Position numbers and translations under genes: made by a program
Part shown: positions 42,942 through 51,138 of the stretch, in pieces
How the letters are laid out: each line of letters starts with the position of its first letter
Numbering within the stretch: position 1 is the stretch's first letter
The notes under the pieces: generated by a model
What the model saw: only the letters and a program-made list of their open reading frames with translations
What the model was told of the DNA's origin: nothing
Databases searched by the model: none
Source: Albidovulum sp.
Lineage (GTDB): Bacteria; Pseudomonadota; Alphaproteobacteria; Rhodobacterales; Rhodobacteraceae
Reading direction: 5' to 3'
Assembly (NCBI GenBank): GCA_020637635.1
Contig: JACKKB010000010.1
Span: forward strand, 1 to 64,000
Length of the DNA: 64,000 nt

Positions 42942-43864
42942 GTATGGCTACGGGTCGGGCGGTCGAACACGCGGCGGCCGAAGAGCGAGGCCGTCAGGTC
43001 AACCATGAGCGAGGCGGTGCGGCCCCTGTCGTCGAGGAAGGGGTTGAGTTCCACAAGGTCGAGCGAGGTCACGAGATCGCTGTCGTGCAGCATCTCCATG
43101 ACCAGATGCGCCTCGCGGAAGGTGGCGCCGCCCGGCACGGTGGTGCCCACCGCGGGGGCGATGGCCGGATCGAGGAAATCGACGTCGAGCGAGACGTGCA
43201 GCATGCCGCCCGCGGAGCTGACCCGCTTCAGGAACTCCGCCAGCGGGGCGGCGATCCCGCGTTCGTCGATCTGGCGCATGTCGATGGCGGTCATGCCGGA
43301 CCGGGTGATGAAGTCCCGCTCCGGTCCATCGACCGAGCGCAACCCGATGAAGCAGACGTTCTCGGGCGGTGTCGGGGCCTTGAGGGCGGGAAAGCCCTCG
43401 AACCCGTCCTGCCCGGTGACATAGGCGATGGGCGTGCCGTGCAGGTTGCCGGAGGCGGTGGTTTTCGGCGTGTTGATGTCGGGATGGGCATCGAGCCAGA
43501 GCACGAAGAGCGGGCGTTTCTTCCGCGCGGCGTGGGCCGCGACGCCTGACACCGTGCCGAGCGACAGCGCGTGATCGCCGCCCATGAAGATCGGAAATCC
43601 CTCGCCCATGGCGGTCTCTGCCGCCTCTGCGAGTGTTTGCGTCCAGGCGACGCATTGCTCGAGCGCATGCACCTCGCCCGTCGGCGCATCGGCAACCCAG
43701 ACCGGGCCGTCGATGTTGCCCCGGTCCTCGACCGCCCAGCCCAGTTCGCCGAGCGTTCTGCCCAGCCCGGCGGTGCGATAGGCATCGGGCCCCATGATGC
43801 AGCCGCGCCTGCGCTTGCCGCAATCCATGCCGGCGCCGATCAGGATGCACTTCTGCGCGTTCAT
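42938..43864 (-). CDS. rocF: Arginase
   Basis: Hydrolyses L-arginine to ornithine and urea using a binuclear manganese centre. The 308-residue protein carries the metal motifs FMGGDHALSLG, WLDAHPDINT and SLDVDFLDPAIAP, and VELNP for the guanidinium Glu region. It overlaps the RidA gene and ocd by ATGA on both sides. It feeds ornithine to the cyclodeaminase. Agmatinase is less likely because of the close match to arginase order and the ocd neighbour. Confidence 0.94.
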   Translation of the reverse strand: MNAQKCILIGAGMDCGKRRRGCIMGPDAYRTAGLGRTLGELGWAVEDRGNIDGPVWVADAPTGEVHALEQCVAWTQTLAEAAETAMGEGFPIFMGGDHALSLGTVSGVAAHAARKKRPLFVLWLDAHPDINTPKTTASGNLHGTPIAYVTGQDGFEGFPALKAPTPPENVCFIGLRSVDGPERDFITRSGMTAIDMRQIDERGIAAPLAEFLKRVSSAGGMLHVSLDVDFLDPAIAPAVGTTVPGGATFREAHLVMEMLHDSDLVTSLDLVELNPFLDDRGRTASLMVDLTASLFGRRVFDRPTRSHT

Positions 43865-44217
43865 GCCGTCTCTCCTTCCGCGGTCGCCGCGGTCACGATG
43901 ACCTCGACCAGCAGGTCCGGGCCCGCCAGCCGCGCCTCGCCGCAGGCCCGCGCCGGGGCGTGGCCCTCGGGCACCCAGGCATCCCAGACCGCGTTCATGG
44001 CGTCGTAATCGCTCATCTGCGCCAGCCAGACGATCGCCTGCAACATGTGCGCCTTCGACGACCCGGCCTCGATGAGCAGGGCCTCCACGCGGGACAGGCA
44101 GTCGCGGGTCTGCTCGGCCACGTCCGCACCGCTGCCGACCTGTCCGCAGAGATAGACGGTCCGCCCGTGCTTCACGATCTTGCTCATCCGGGCATTCGTG
44201 TGCGTTCTTTCAATCAT
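43861..44217 (-). CDS. RidA family enamine/imine deaminase
   Basis: A 118-residue trimeric cytosolic protein of the RidA/YjgF/UK114 family, which hydrolyses reactive imine or enamine intermediates. Motifs: VYLCGQVGSGADVAEQTRDCLSRVE (about residues 21-45, key part GQVG), KAHMLQAIVWLAQMSD and EGHAPARACGEARLAGP, with Arg in the position that binds the carboxylate. It lies between the ABC permease and arginase genes and overlaps arginase by ATGA. In this operon it could quench imines released by the FAD oxidase. Confidence 0.88.
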   Translation of the reverse strand: MIERTHTNARMSKIVKHGRTVYLCGQVGSGADVAEQTRDCLSRVEALLIEAGSSKAHMLQAIVWLAQMSDYDAMNAVWDAWVPEGHAPARACGEARLAGPDLLVEVIVTAATAEGETA

Positions 44218-44231
44218 GAGGCTCTCCTCGG

Positions 44232-44989
44232 TCAGCGTGTCGGCTCGGGTGTTGCGGGTGCGTCCATCTTCGTTTCGCGACCGGTCAGATGGCGCAGGTA
44301 GCGCCGTTCGATCCAGCGGAAGACGCGGGTGATGGCGAAGACGATGATGAAGTAGAGCAGCGCGGCGGTGATGAAGCCTTCATAGGCCAGATAGTAGCGC
44401 CCGTTCAGCCAGCGCCCGACGCCGAGGATATCCTGCAAGGTGATCGTCGAGGCCACGACCGAGCCGTGCAGCATGAAGATGACCTCGTTCGAATAGGCAG
44501 GGATCGCCCGGCGGAAGGCCGAGGGCAGGATGATGCGGCGCATCCGCGCGCGGTAGGAATGCCCGGTGGCGATGGCGGCCTCGACCTCGCCCTTGGGCGT
44601 GTCGACGATCGCGCCGCACAGCAGTTCGGTCGTGTAGGCCGCCGTGTTCAGCGTGAAGGCGATGAGCGCGCACCACCAGGCCGAAGACAGGATCGGATCC
44701 CAGAGCCAGCTCTGGCGCACGGCCTCGAACTGGCCGAGGCCGTAATAGATCAGGTAGGTCTGAACCAGCAGCGGCGTGCCGCGAAAGACATAGGTGTAGG
44801 TCCAGACCAGCGGATTGAAGACCGGATGGCGCGCCGCCCGAGCAACGGCCAGCGGAACCGCCATCATGCCGCCGATGATCAGCGACAGGACGGTGAGGTT
44901 CAGCGTTATCCAGACACCGTAGAGAAAGCGGTCGAAATTCTGCGCGATCAGGCCGACATCGAGCGGATATAGCTAAGAACGGTTTCCAT
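44232..44989 (-). CDS. hisM: Basic amino-acid/opine ABC permease, HisM-like (frameshift near its start)
   Basis: Inner-membrane permease subunit of a polar amino-acid importer. The intact part has AYTYVFRG-type sequence (VWTYTYVFRGTPLLVQTYL, EAA region GEVEAAIATGHSYRARMRR) and about five helices. From 44867 downward the frame is open for 211 residues. The family-like N-terminus (METVLSYIRSMS, ATG at 44989) is in another frame and joins if one base is restored in the short C run near 44950-44954, giving LIAQNFDRFLYGVWITLN. As written, the first 40 residues are broken. It overlaps the hisQ end. Probably functional if the indel is a sequence error. Confidence 0.8.
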
Positions 44990-45678
44990 GGTCACGCCTC
45001 GGCATTCCGCGGCTGTAATGCCGCTCGAGCGCGCGAAACCGACATCGGAAATCGCGGTCAGGATCAGATAGATGACAAAGGCGGCGAACATGAAGGTGAA
45101 GAGCTTGTCGGTCGATCGCCCGGCGGTGAAGGCGTTGTAGGTCAGATCCTGAAGTCCGATCACCGACACCAGTGCGGTTGCCTTCAGCTGCACCAGCCAG
45201 TTGTTGGTGAAGCCGGGCAGCGCGTAGCGCACCATCTGCGGCCAGATCACGTGCCGGAAGATCAGGCCTTTCGACATGCCGCAGCTTATGCCCGCCTCGA
45301 TCTGTCCGCGCGGAATGGCCAGGATGGCACCGCGAAAGGTTTCGGTGAAATAGGCGCCGTAGATCACCCCGATGGTGGCGGTGCCGGCGGCGAACTTGCT
45401 GATGTCGACAAAACCCCAGAGCCCGGTCGACACGCCGATGGAATTGATCGTCACCTGCCCGCCGAAGAAGACCAGCAGGATCAGCACCAGATCGGGGACG
45501 CCGCGCACGATCGTGGTATAGGCACCGGCAAGCTGCTGCGCCACCGGCTGCGTGACAGCTTCGCCCAGGCGCCGAGCAGACCCAGGACCAGCGCGATTGC
45601 CAGCGACGCGAGCGCCAGCTCGATCGTCACCAGCGTGCCCGCCGCGAGCTGGCCACCATAACCGACTATCTGGTCCAT
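44973..45678 (-). pseudogene. hisQ: Basic amino-acid/opine ABC permease, HisQ-like, two apparent frameshifts
   Basis: Permease partner of hisM. The start ATG 45678 has a GGGGGAG ribosome site and reads MDQIVGYGGQLAAGTLVTIE. The frame breaks near 45545 (one G short in a G run) and resumes as VAQQLAGAYTTIVRGVPDLV with the EAA region QIEAGISCGMSKGLIFRHV. It breaks again near 45035; restoring one base gives FRALERHYSRGMPRR and a stop at 44973, a normal HisQ ending. Both breaks are single-base losses in short runs. Family sequence is otherwise well preserved. Confidence 0.78.
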
Positions 45679-45703
45679 TCTACACTCCCCCTCAGGATTG
45701 GCA

Positions 45704-45754
45704 GGGGCGTCGGGCGCCCCGCCGTGATCGTCACTCGGACGCACCTTCGGTGCG
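45704..45754 (-). promoter_or_regulatory. Two hairpins between hisJ and hisQ
   Basis: Directly after the inferred hisJ stop is a 6-bp stem with a 3-base loop (CGCACC/GGTGCG, 45740-45754). A second 6-bp GC stem (GGGGCG/CGCCCC, 45704-45720) follows before hisQ. Stem-loops after the binding-protein gene often stabilise its mRNA and lower permease expression; neither has a T-run. Confidence 0.5.
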
Positions 45755-45756
45755 GG

Positions 45757-46519
45757 TCAGTCCCCGTAGATGTCGAAGGGGAAATACTTGTCGTTGATCG
45801 TCTTGTAGGTGCCGTCTTCGCGATCTTGAGGATCGCCGCGTTGAGCGCCTCGCGCAGCGCGTCGTCGCCCTTGCGCACCGCGATGCCGACGCCTTCGCCG
45901 TAGCATTCGACATCAAGATGATCGCCGCCGAGGAAGTCGAAATCCGCGCCTTCCGGCTTGTCGAGGAAGCCTTCCTTCGCGATCAGCGAATCAGAGAGCT
46001 CCGCATCGAGCCGCCCGATCGCCAGATCCTTGAAGACCCTTCCTGCGTCCGTAGAGCACCAGTTCGGCCTTGGGGAACATCTTCTCGGCATAGCACTGGT
46101 GGGTGGTGCCGCGCTGGACCCTGAGCCGCTTGCCGGCCAGTCCATCGTCCGTATCGGCGAAATCGGCGCTCTTTTGCGCGACGACTCCTGGCCGGGGTCT
46201 GGTAGTACTTGTTGCGAAGTCGACCTGGCGCTTGCGCTCCTCGGTGATCGACATCGAGGCGACGATGGCATCGAACTTGTTCGCCTTGAGCGCGGGATCA
46301 TCCCGTCCCATTCCTGCTGGACCATCTCGCACTGGCGGTCCATCGCGGCACAGAGGGCATTGGCGATATCGATGTCGAAACCGGCAAGCTTGCCGTCAGC
46401 CTCGACATAGGAAAACGGCGGGTAGGCGCCTCGACACCGATCCGAAGCGGGTCGGCGGCAATGGCGGGGCTTGTCACCGCAACCGCGGCGACGATGGCAA
46501 GAAAGGTTCTTCTGATCAT
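45757..46519 (-). pseudogene. hisJ: Periplasmic basic amino-acid/opine-binding protein, HisJ/OccT-like, multiple frameshifts
   Basis: Starts at ATG 46519 behind the SD AAGGAGG, with a signal peptide (IRRTFLAIVAAVAVTSPAIA). All parts of a SBP_bac_3 protein are present but in alternating frames: YPPFSYVEADGKLAGFDIDI, ALKANKFDAIVASMSITEER, VAQKSADFADTDDGLAGKRL, FKDLAIGRLDAELSDSLIA and a last part GTYKTINDKYFPFDIYGD ending at 45757. The breaks are near 46430, 46293, 46213, 46187, 46051 and 45820, mostly one missing base in a two- or three-base run. Conserved sequence in every segment and no substitution stops suggest error or very recent damage. Confidence 0.82.
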
Positions 46520-46545
46520 GGGATCCTCCTTTTGGGGTTGGTCGA

Positions 46546-47316
46546 TCAGTTCATCCGGGACAGGAACGCCCGGAATTGCTCGGTTTCGGGGTTGGAAAAC
46601 AGTTTCGCGGGCGGGCCTTCCTCGCAGACCTCGCCCTTGTTCAGGAACACGGTTTTGGATGACACATCGCGGGCAAATCCCATCTCATGCGTGACCACCA
46701 GCATGGTGCGGCCCTCTTCGGCCAGGTCGCGCATCACGCTCAGCACCTCGCCCACCAGTTCGGGGTCGAGCGCCGAGGTCGGCTCGTCAAACAGCATCAC
46801 GTCGGGGTCCATCGCCAGCGCGCGGGCGATCGCCACGCGCTGCTGCTGGCCGCCCGACAGATGCGCGGGGTAATAGTCGGCGCGATCCGACAGCCCGACC
46901 TTGGCCAGCAGCGCCGCGGCCTTCTCGCGCGCCTCGGCCTTCGGGGTCTTCTGGACGTAGACCGGACCTTCCAGCACATTCTCCATCACCGTCATGTGCG
47001 ACCAGAGGTTGAAGCTCTGGAACACCATCGCTAGGCGCGCGCGCATCCGCTCGACCTGCCGGATATCCTCGGGCACGGTCTCTCCATGGCGGTTCTTCTT
47101 CATGCGGATCTTCTCGCCCGCCAGGTAGACATCGCCTGAATTCGGCGTCTCCAGAAGGTTGATGCAGCGCAGGAAGGTGCTCTTGCCCGAGCCCGAGGCG
47201 CCGAGGATCGCGATCACGTCGCCCTTGTGCGCCTCCATCGAGACGCCCTTGATGACCTCGTGTTCGCCGAAGCTCTTGTGCAGGTCGTCGATTTTCAGTG
47301 CGGCGGGTTCGGTCAT
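46546..47316 (-). CDS. hisP: Basic amino-acid/opine ABC transporter ATP-binding protein, HisP-like
   Basis: A 256-residue importer ATPase: Walker A GASGSGKST, signature LSGGQQQRVAIARALA, Walker B VMLFDEPTSALDP, and the H-loop VVTHEMGFARDV typical of HisP/GlnQ. It contains the insertion GEKIRMKKNRHGETVPED characteristic of HisP/OccP/NocP rather than GlnQ. Start 47316 has AGGAG eight bases upstream; the ATG at 47322 overlaps the previous stop (ATGA) but its SD spacing is too short. Intact, unlike the following hisJ. Confidence 0.93.
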   Translation of the reverse strand: MTEPAALKIDDLHKSFGEHEVIKGVSMEAHKGDVIAILGASGSGKSTFLRCINLLETPNSGDVYLAGEKIRMKKNRHGETVPEDIRQVERMRARLAMVFQSFNLWSHMTVMENVLEGPVYVQKTPKAEAREKAAALLAKVGLSDRADYYPAHLSGGQQQRVAIARALAMDPDVMLFDEPTSALDPELVGEVLSVMRDLAEEGRTMLVVTHEMGFARDVSSKTVFLNKGEVCEEGPPAKLFSNPETEQFRAFLSRMN

Positions 47317-47318
47317 GG

Positions 47319-48692
47319 TCATGTCTCCTGATGCGAGGCAAGGGCGGCCAGCTCGCCGAGCTTCACCGGTTTGATCGGGGTGCGGGCACGCGGCGTCGCT
47401 GGCCGGGTGCCGCAGGCTGCAAGGATGCCGCGCACCGTCAGGTCGCACATCCGGCCCTGGCAGGGACCCATGCCGGCCCGCGTTGCGGTCTTGACCTGCC
47501 GGGGGCCGTTTGCGCCCTCGTCCACCGAAGCGCGGATGTCGGCGGCGGTGATTTCCTCGCAGCGGCAGACGATCGTGTCGCCCTCGGGCGCGAGGAACTC
47601 CGGCAAAGGGGCATAGGCGGCGTCAAGGAACGGGCGGATGGCCATCGCGCGGCGAAGCGCGGCGCGATCGGGCGCCGCCTTGCGGTCCCGCGACGCTTCG
47701 TCGAGCCGTCCAAGCCGGTGCAGGATATCGCATGCGGCCAGCCGGCCGGCGGCCTGTGCGGCCTCGGCGCCGCCGATGCCCGCGCCATCGCCGGCAACGT
47801 GGATGCCGGGAACATCCGTGGCGCCCCAGGCGTCGCGTTTCGGCTGGAACGCCTGTTGCGCTTCGTTCCATTCATGCGCCGCACCGGCCGCCCGGCTGAC
47901 ATGGGTCGACGGCACCACACCCTGATGGGTGAGCAGGAGCGGCGTGACCAGCCGGTGGGCACGGCCCCCGGCGGTGAAGGAAAAGGCGATGTCGCCGTCC
48001 CCGGCCACCTCGGCGCGGAAGCCGGCGGCGCCGGTGTGGCGCGCGACCCCGGCCGCCTTGATCTTGCGGATGAGACCGAGGCCCTTGGCAAGCGTGCCCG
48101 CCGCCATCAGCGCGCGGGGCAGGTGCCGCGTGGCGCGCAGCATCATCGCCGGTCCCTGCGTCTCGACCAGTGCCTGCGGGGCAGCGCCCGCGTCGATCAT
48201 CTGCGCCGCGATCAGGTAGAGAAGCGGCCCGGACCCGGCCAGAACCGCGTCGCGCGGCAGAAGCCCCGAGGTCTTCATCAGGATCTGCGGCGCCCCCGCC
48301 GGCATGACGCCGGGCAGCGTCCAGCCCGGAAAGGGCACCGGGCGTTCCTGCGCGCCACCCGCGAGCAGAACATGGCGGGCCGCGCAGACGTGGCTTTCGC
48401 CGTCACGGGACCAGACGACGCGCGGGCCCGCCTCGATGCGCCAGACGGTCGCGCCGAACTCGGCCGTGATGCCGGGCGCCTGAAGCGCCGCGACGAGCGG
48501 CCGGCCCGCTGCGTAGTCCTTGCCGAGCCAGGGCCGGGCGTCGCCGCCCGCGCCGACGTTGCGGTAGATCTGTCCCCCGGCGCGCGGCTGTTCGTCCAGC
48601 AGCAGAACCCGGCCGCCGCCCGCTGCCGCCGTCGCCGCAGCGGCCATTCCCGCCGGGCCGGCCCCGACGATGATGAGATCGGCGTCAGGCAT
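47319..48692 (-). CDS. Opine oxidase-like FAD subunit A (NoxA/OoxA/HcnB-type)
   Basis: A 457-residue FAD/NAD-fold oxidoreductase. The N-terminal Rossmann motif is LIIVGAGPAGMAAAATAAAGG; a second GAGSGPLLYLIA-like nucleotide region follows (VLAGSGPLLY). The C-terminus is a BFD-like [2Fe-2S] domain with CRCEEIT and GPCQGRMCDL. With the two upstream genes it forms a heterotrimeric oxidase homologous to nopaline/octopine oxidase and hydrogen cyanide synthase. The arginase and ocd neighbours favour cleavage of an arginine opine. ATG 48692 has a GGAAG site; it overlaps the 2Fe-2S gene by eight bases. Confidence 0.83.
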   Translation of the reverse strand: MPDADLIIVGAGPAGMAAAATAAAGGGRVLLLDEQPRAGGQIYRNVGAGGDARPWLGKDYAAGRPLVAALQAPGITAEFGATVWRIEAGPRVVWSRDGESHVCAARHVLLAGGAQERPVPFPGWTLPGVMPAGAPQILMKTSGLLPRDAVLAGSGPLLYLIAAQMIDAGAAPQALVETQGPAMMLRATRHLPRALMAAGTLAKGLGLIRKIKAAGVARHTGAAGFRAEVAGDGDIAFSFTAGGRAHRLVTPLLLTHQGVVPSTHVSRAAGAAHEWNEAQQAFQPKRDAWGATDVPGIHVAGDGAGIGGAEAAQAAGRLAACDILHRLGRLDEASRDRKAAPDRAALRRAMAIRPFLDAAYAPLPEFLAPEGDTIVCRCEEITAADIRASVDEGANGPRQVKTATRAGMGPCQGRMCDLTVRGILAACGTRPATPRARTPIKPVKLGELAALASHQET

Positions 48693-49002
48693 TTGCACTT
48701 CCGTCAAGCTTGCGCAGTCCGCGCTGCCGCCGCAGCACCATGCCGTCGCGCACGGTGATCATGCAACCCTGACAATTGGGTTGTCCATCCACTTCGACGA
48801 GGCAGTCGAAGCAGATCCCCATCATGCAGAACGCGGTGCGCGGCGCGCCCTTGCCGCTTTGGCGCGAGGCGTCGCCCGAATGCGCCAGCAGCGCCGCCGC
48901 GACGCTGTCGCCGGCCCGCGCCGCGACCGGCTCACCGTCCAGCGACACCATCACCGTCCTGACCGCATCAGGCCGCGTCAGAAAGCGCGAAGCGATTTTC
49001 AT
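48685..49002 (-). CDS. Small (2Fe-2S) subunit of opine oxidase-like complex (HcnA-type)
   Basis: A 105-residue ferredoxin-like protein. Four cysteines are in CMMGICFDCLVEVDGQPNCQG, the plant-type 2Fe-2S pattern. The N-terminal half (SLDGEPVAARAGDSVAAALL) is a beta-grasp fold as in HcnA and sarcosine oxidase alpha subunits. The ATG at 49002 lies within the end of the upstream FAD gene (35-base overlap), which is common for this gene trio. It would carry electrons between the two FAD subunits. Confidence 0.85.
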   Translation of the reverse strand: MKIASRFLTRPDAVRTVMVSLDGEPVAARAGDSVAAALLAHSGDASRQSGKGAPRTAFCMMGICFDCLVEVDGQPNCQGCMITVRDGMVLRRQRGLRKLDGSANA

Positions 49003-50092
49003 CGAATGCCTCCAGATCGGGTGCGGTTTCGGTGTTCTCGATCCAGTCCGCCAGGACCGAGGCGTGCAAGGGTGCCAGCGTGATGCCGCTGTGGCAGGTG
49101 ACGAGACAGGCGCCGGGGTGCCGGGGTGATCGCGCATAGACCGGGTAGCCGTCCGGCGTCATCACGCGCAGCGCACCCCAGGCGCGGACGACCCGCACAT
49201 CGGCCAGCGCCGGCAGCACCTTGACCGCGTGACGCGCCAGCCCGGCCATCACGTCGAGCGTCTCGCGGTCGTCCGGGCCGACCTCGGCCTTGGTGCCGCC
49301 GATCTGCACGCCACCTTCGTCCACCTGGCGGATCGTGCTGGACAGGAACGGCAGGCGCTCGCCCAGCTTTTCGGTGATCAGCAGTTCGCCCCGCTGCGGG
49401 CGGACGCGGGTGGCAAAGCCGAGCTCTGCGGCCAAGTCCGCCCCGCCGAGGCCCGCGCAGAGCACGACACGGGCTGCACCAAGCGTTTCGCCGGTGTGCA
49501 ACGTCAGGTCGAAACCGCCACCCGACGCCGCGGCGATGCCGCGCACCCCTGCATCGGCCCGAATGTGACCGCCGAGGGACCGCACCGCCGCGCGCAGCGC
49601 CCGGAGCAGTCGCAGCGGGTTCACATGACCGTCGAGCGGGCAGAACGTGGCCCCGACGACATCCGGCCCGATCTGGGGATGGGAGCGCCGCAGGTCGTCG
49701 CCGTCGATGACCTCGTGGGTGAACCGGTTGCCGAGATGCGCTTGCTGCCGTTCGAGCGCCGCGGCGAAATCCTGAAACTCCGCGGGATCGGTGAAGAACT
49801 CGAATCCGCCGGACTGATCCAGCGCCAGATCGAGGCCGGTCAGATCCCCCAGCGTCGCCGCGAACCCGGGCCAGGCGGCGACGGCATCGCGCGTCCAGGC
49901 CGCATAGGGCGCGAAGCCTGCGCCTTTGCCTTGCAGCCAGACCAGCCCGAAATTCCCTTGCGAGGCGCGGAAATCACTGTCGGACCCGTCCAGAACCGTC
50001 ACCCGCCGGCCGGCGCGCAAGAGACCGAGCGCTGTCGCCAGGCCGACGACGCCGCCACCTATGACCGTGATGTCCGATGTGCCGCGAGCCAT
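48968..50092 (-). CDS. FAD-dependent amine/opine oxidase subunit B (NoxB/OoxB/HcnC, DadA-like)
   Basis: A 374-residue D-amino-acid-dehydrogenase-type flavoprotein expected to hold the amine-oxidising site. The N-terminal dinucleotide motif is ITVIGGGVVGLATALGLLRAG; later CAGLGGADLAAELG and GALRVMTPDGYPVYARSP bind the flavin and substrate. The ATG at 50092 is fixed by GGAGGA five bases upstream; an earlier in-frame start in the promoter region is rejected. First gene of the catabolic operon, divergent from the LysR regulator. Confidence 0.86.
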   Translation of the reverse strand: MARGTSDITVIGGGVVGLATALGLLRAGRRVTVLDGSDSDFRASQGNFGLVWLQGKGAGFAPYAAWTRDAVAAWPGFAATLGDLTGLDLALDQSGGFEFFTDPAEFQDFAAALERQQAHLGNRFTHEVIDGDDLRRSHPQIGPDVVGATFCPLDGHVNPLRLLRALRAAVRSLGGHIRADAGVRGIAAASGGGFDLTLHTGETLGAARVVLCAGLGGADLAAELGFATRVRPQRGELLITEKLGERLPFLSSTIRQVDEGGVQIGGTKAEVGPDDRETLDVMAGLARHAVKVLPALADVRVVRAWGALRVMTPDGYPVYARSPRHPGACLVTCHSGITLAPLHASVLADWIENTETAPDLEAFDENRFALSDAA

Positions 50093-50118
50093 GCGATTCC
50101 TCCGAGGTGATGATCGCA

Positions 50119-50132
50119 TATGCAATTGCATA
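50119..50132. promoter_or_regulatory. Palindromic LysR-type operator candidate
   Basis: A perfect 14-bp palindrome TATGCAATTGCATA in the 93-base divergent region. The half ATATGCAA recurs at 50171-50178, 53 bases away and close to the LysR start. The surroundings (50115-50180) are AT-rich. The arrangement fits an autoregulated OccR/NocR-like promoter that also drives the oxidase operon. Confidence 0.6.
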
Positions 50133-50185
50133 CGAAAAATTCTCATTCTTTTGTTAATCATTCATTCGTGATATGCAACACGGTC

Positions 50186-51094
50186 ATGCTCCAGCGCCTG
50201 ACACACCGACAGCTCGAAGCCTTCAGGGCGGTGATCGAAACCGGCAAGGTTACGGCGGCCGCGGACAGTCTCAACACGACCCAGCCTTCGGTCAGCCGGA
50301 TGATCGCCGATCTCGAACATGTCACCGGCTTCGGTCTGTTCGAGCGGCGCGGGCGGCAGCTCGTCCCGACATCGGAGGCGCTAGCGCTCTACGAGGAAGT
50401 CGAGCGGTCCTTTGTCGGCCTGGCCGAGATATCGCGGGTGATCGAGGACATTCGCGATTTTCGTCGCGGCAGTCTGTTGATCGCCGGCATGCCCGCGCTG
50501 GCGCTGAAATTCCTGCCCGATGCCATTACCGCCTTCATCAGGGAAGAGCCCGGCATCACGGTTTCGCTGCGCGCCCGCAGTTCGCAGGCGGTTCTGCGCC
50601 ACCTCATCTCGCAGCGGTTCGACCTCGGCTTCGCCGCGCTCGACACCGACCATCCCTCGGTGACACGGCGGCCGATCTGCGTGGCCCCGATGCAGGCGGT
50701 GCTGCCGGTCGGGCACCTGCTTGGGGCGAAGGACCGCCTTGAACCCGGAGATTTCCATGAACAGCCCTTCGTGGCGCTCGGGGCCGAGATCGCCACGCGG
50801 TCGGAAACGGATGTCTTCCTGTCTTCCGCGAACGCGCGCCCGCGCATCGTCGCCGAAGCGCAGCTTTCGGCCTCGATCTGCGAGCTCGTGGCCGGCGGCG
50901 CCGGCCTGTCGATTGTCGAGCCGGTGACGGCAGCCAGCTTCGCGGCGGCCGGCAGGGTCATCGCGCGCCCGCTGCACCCCGAGCAGCCCTTCCGCTACGA
51001 TCTGCTCCTGCCCGCCCTGCGCGAACCCTCGCGCGTGGCAATGCGCTTTCTGGAGCTGGTCGAGGCACAGTTCGAGGCGTTGCTGCACCCCTGA
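50186..51094 (+). CDS. LysR-family transcriptional regulator (OccR/NocR-like)
   Basis: A 302-residue regulator: N-terminal winged helix (LEAFRAVIETGKVTAAADSL and TQPSVSRMIADLE) and a C-terminal periplasmic-binding-type sensor domain (about residues 90-295). Transcribed divergently from the opine-like operon, so the likely effector is the opine, arginine or ornithine. ATG 50186 starts the standard LysR opening LQRLTHRQLEAF; further upstream codons lie in the operator region. A 6-bp stem (ACCCCT/AGGGGT, 51087-51101) overlaps the stop codon and may help termination. Confidence 0.92.
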   Translation: MLQRLTHRQLEAFRAVIETGKVTAAADSLNTTQPSVSRMIADLEHVTGFGLFERRGRQLVPTSEALALYEEVERSFVGLAEISRVIEDIRDFRRGSLLIAGMPALALKFLPDAITAFIREEPGITVSLRARSSQAVLRHLISQRFDLGFAALDTDHPSVTRRPICVAPMQAVLPVGHLLGAKDRLEPGDFHEQPFVALGAEIATRSETDVFLSSANARPRIVAEAQLSASICELVAGGAGLSIVEPVTAASFAAAGRVIARPLHPEQPFRYDLLLPALREPSRVAMRFLELVEAQFEALLHP

Positions 51095-51138
51095 GAGGGG
51101 TCCGCCCGTCGGACTGACCTTCCCGTCGGGCCCGCCCT

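Noticed and set aside
47319..50092. HcnABC hydrogen cyanide synthase
   Set aside because: The three subunits are homologous in type, but the operon adds arginase, ornithine cyclodeaminase and a HisP-type importer, which fits opine breakdown much better.
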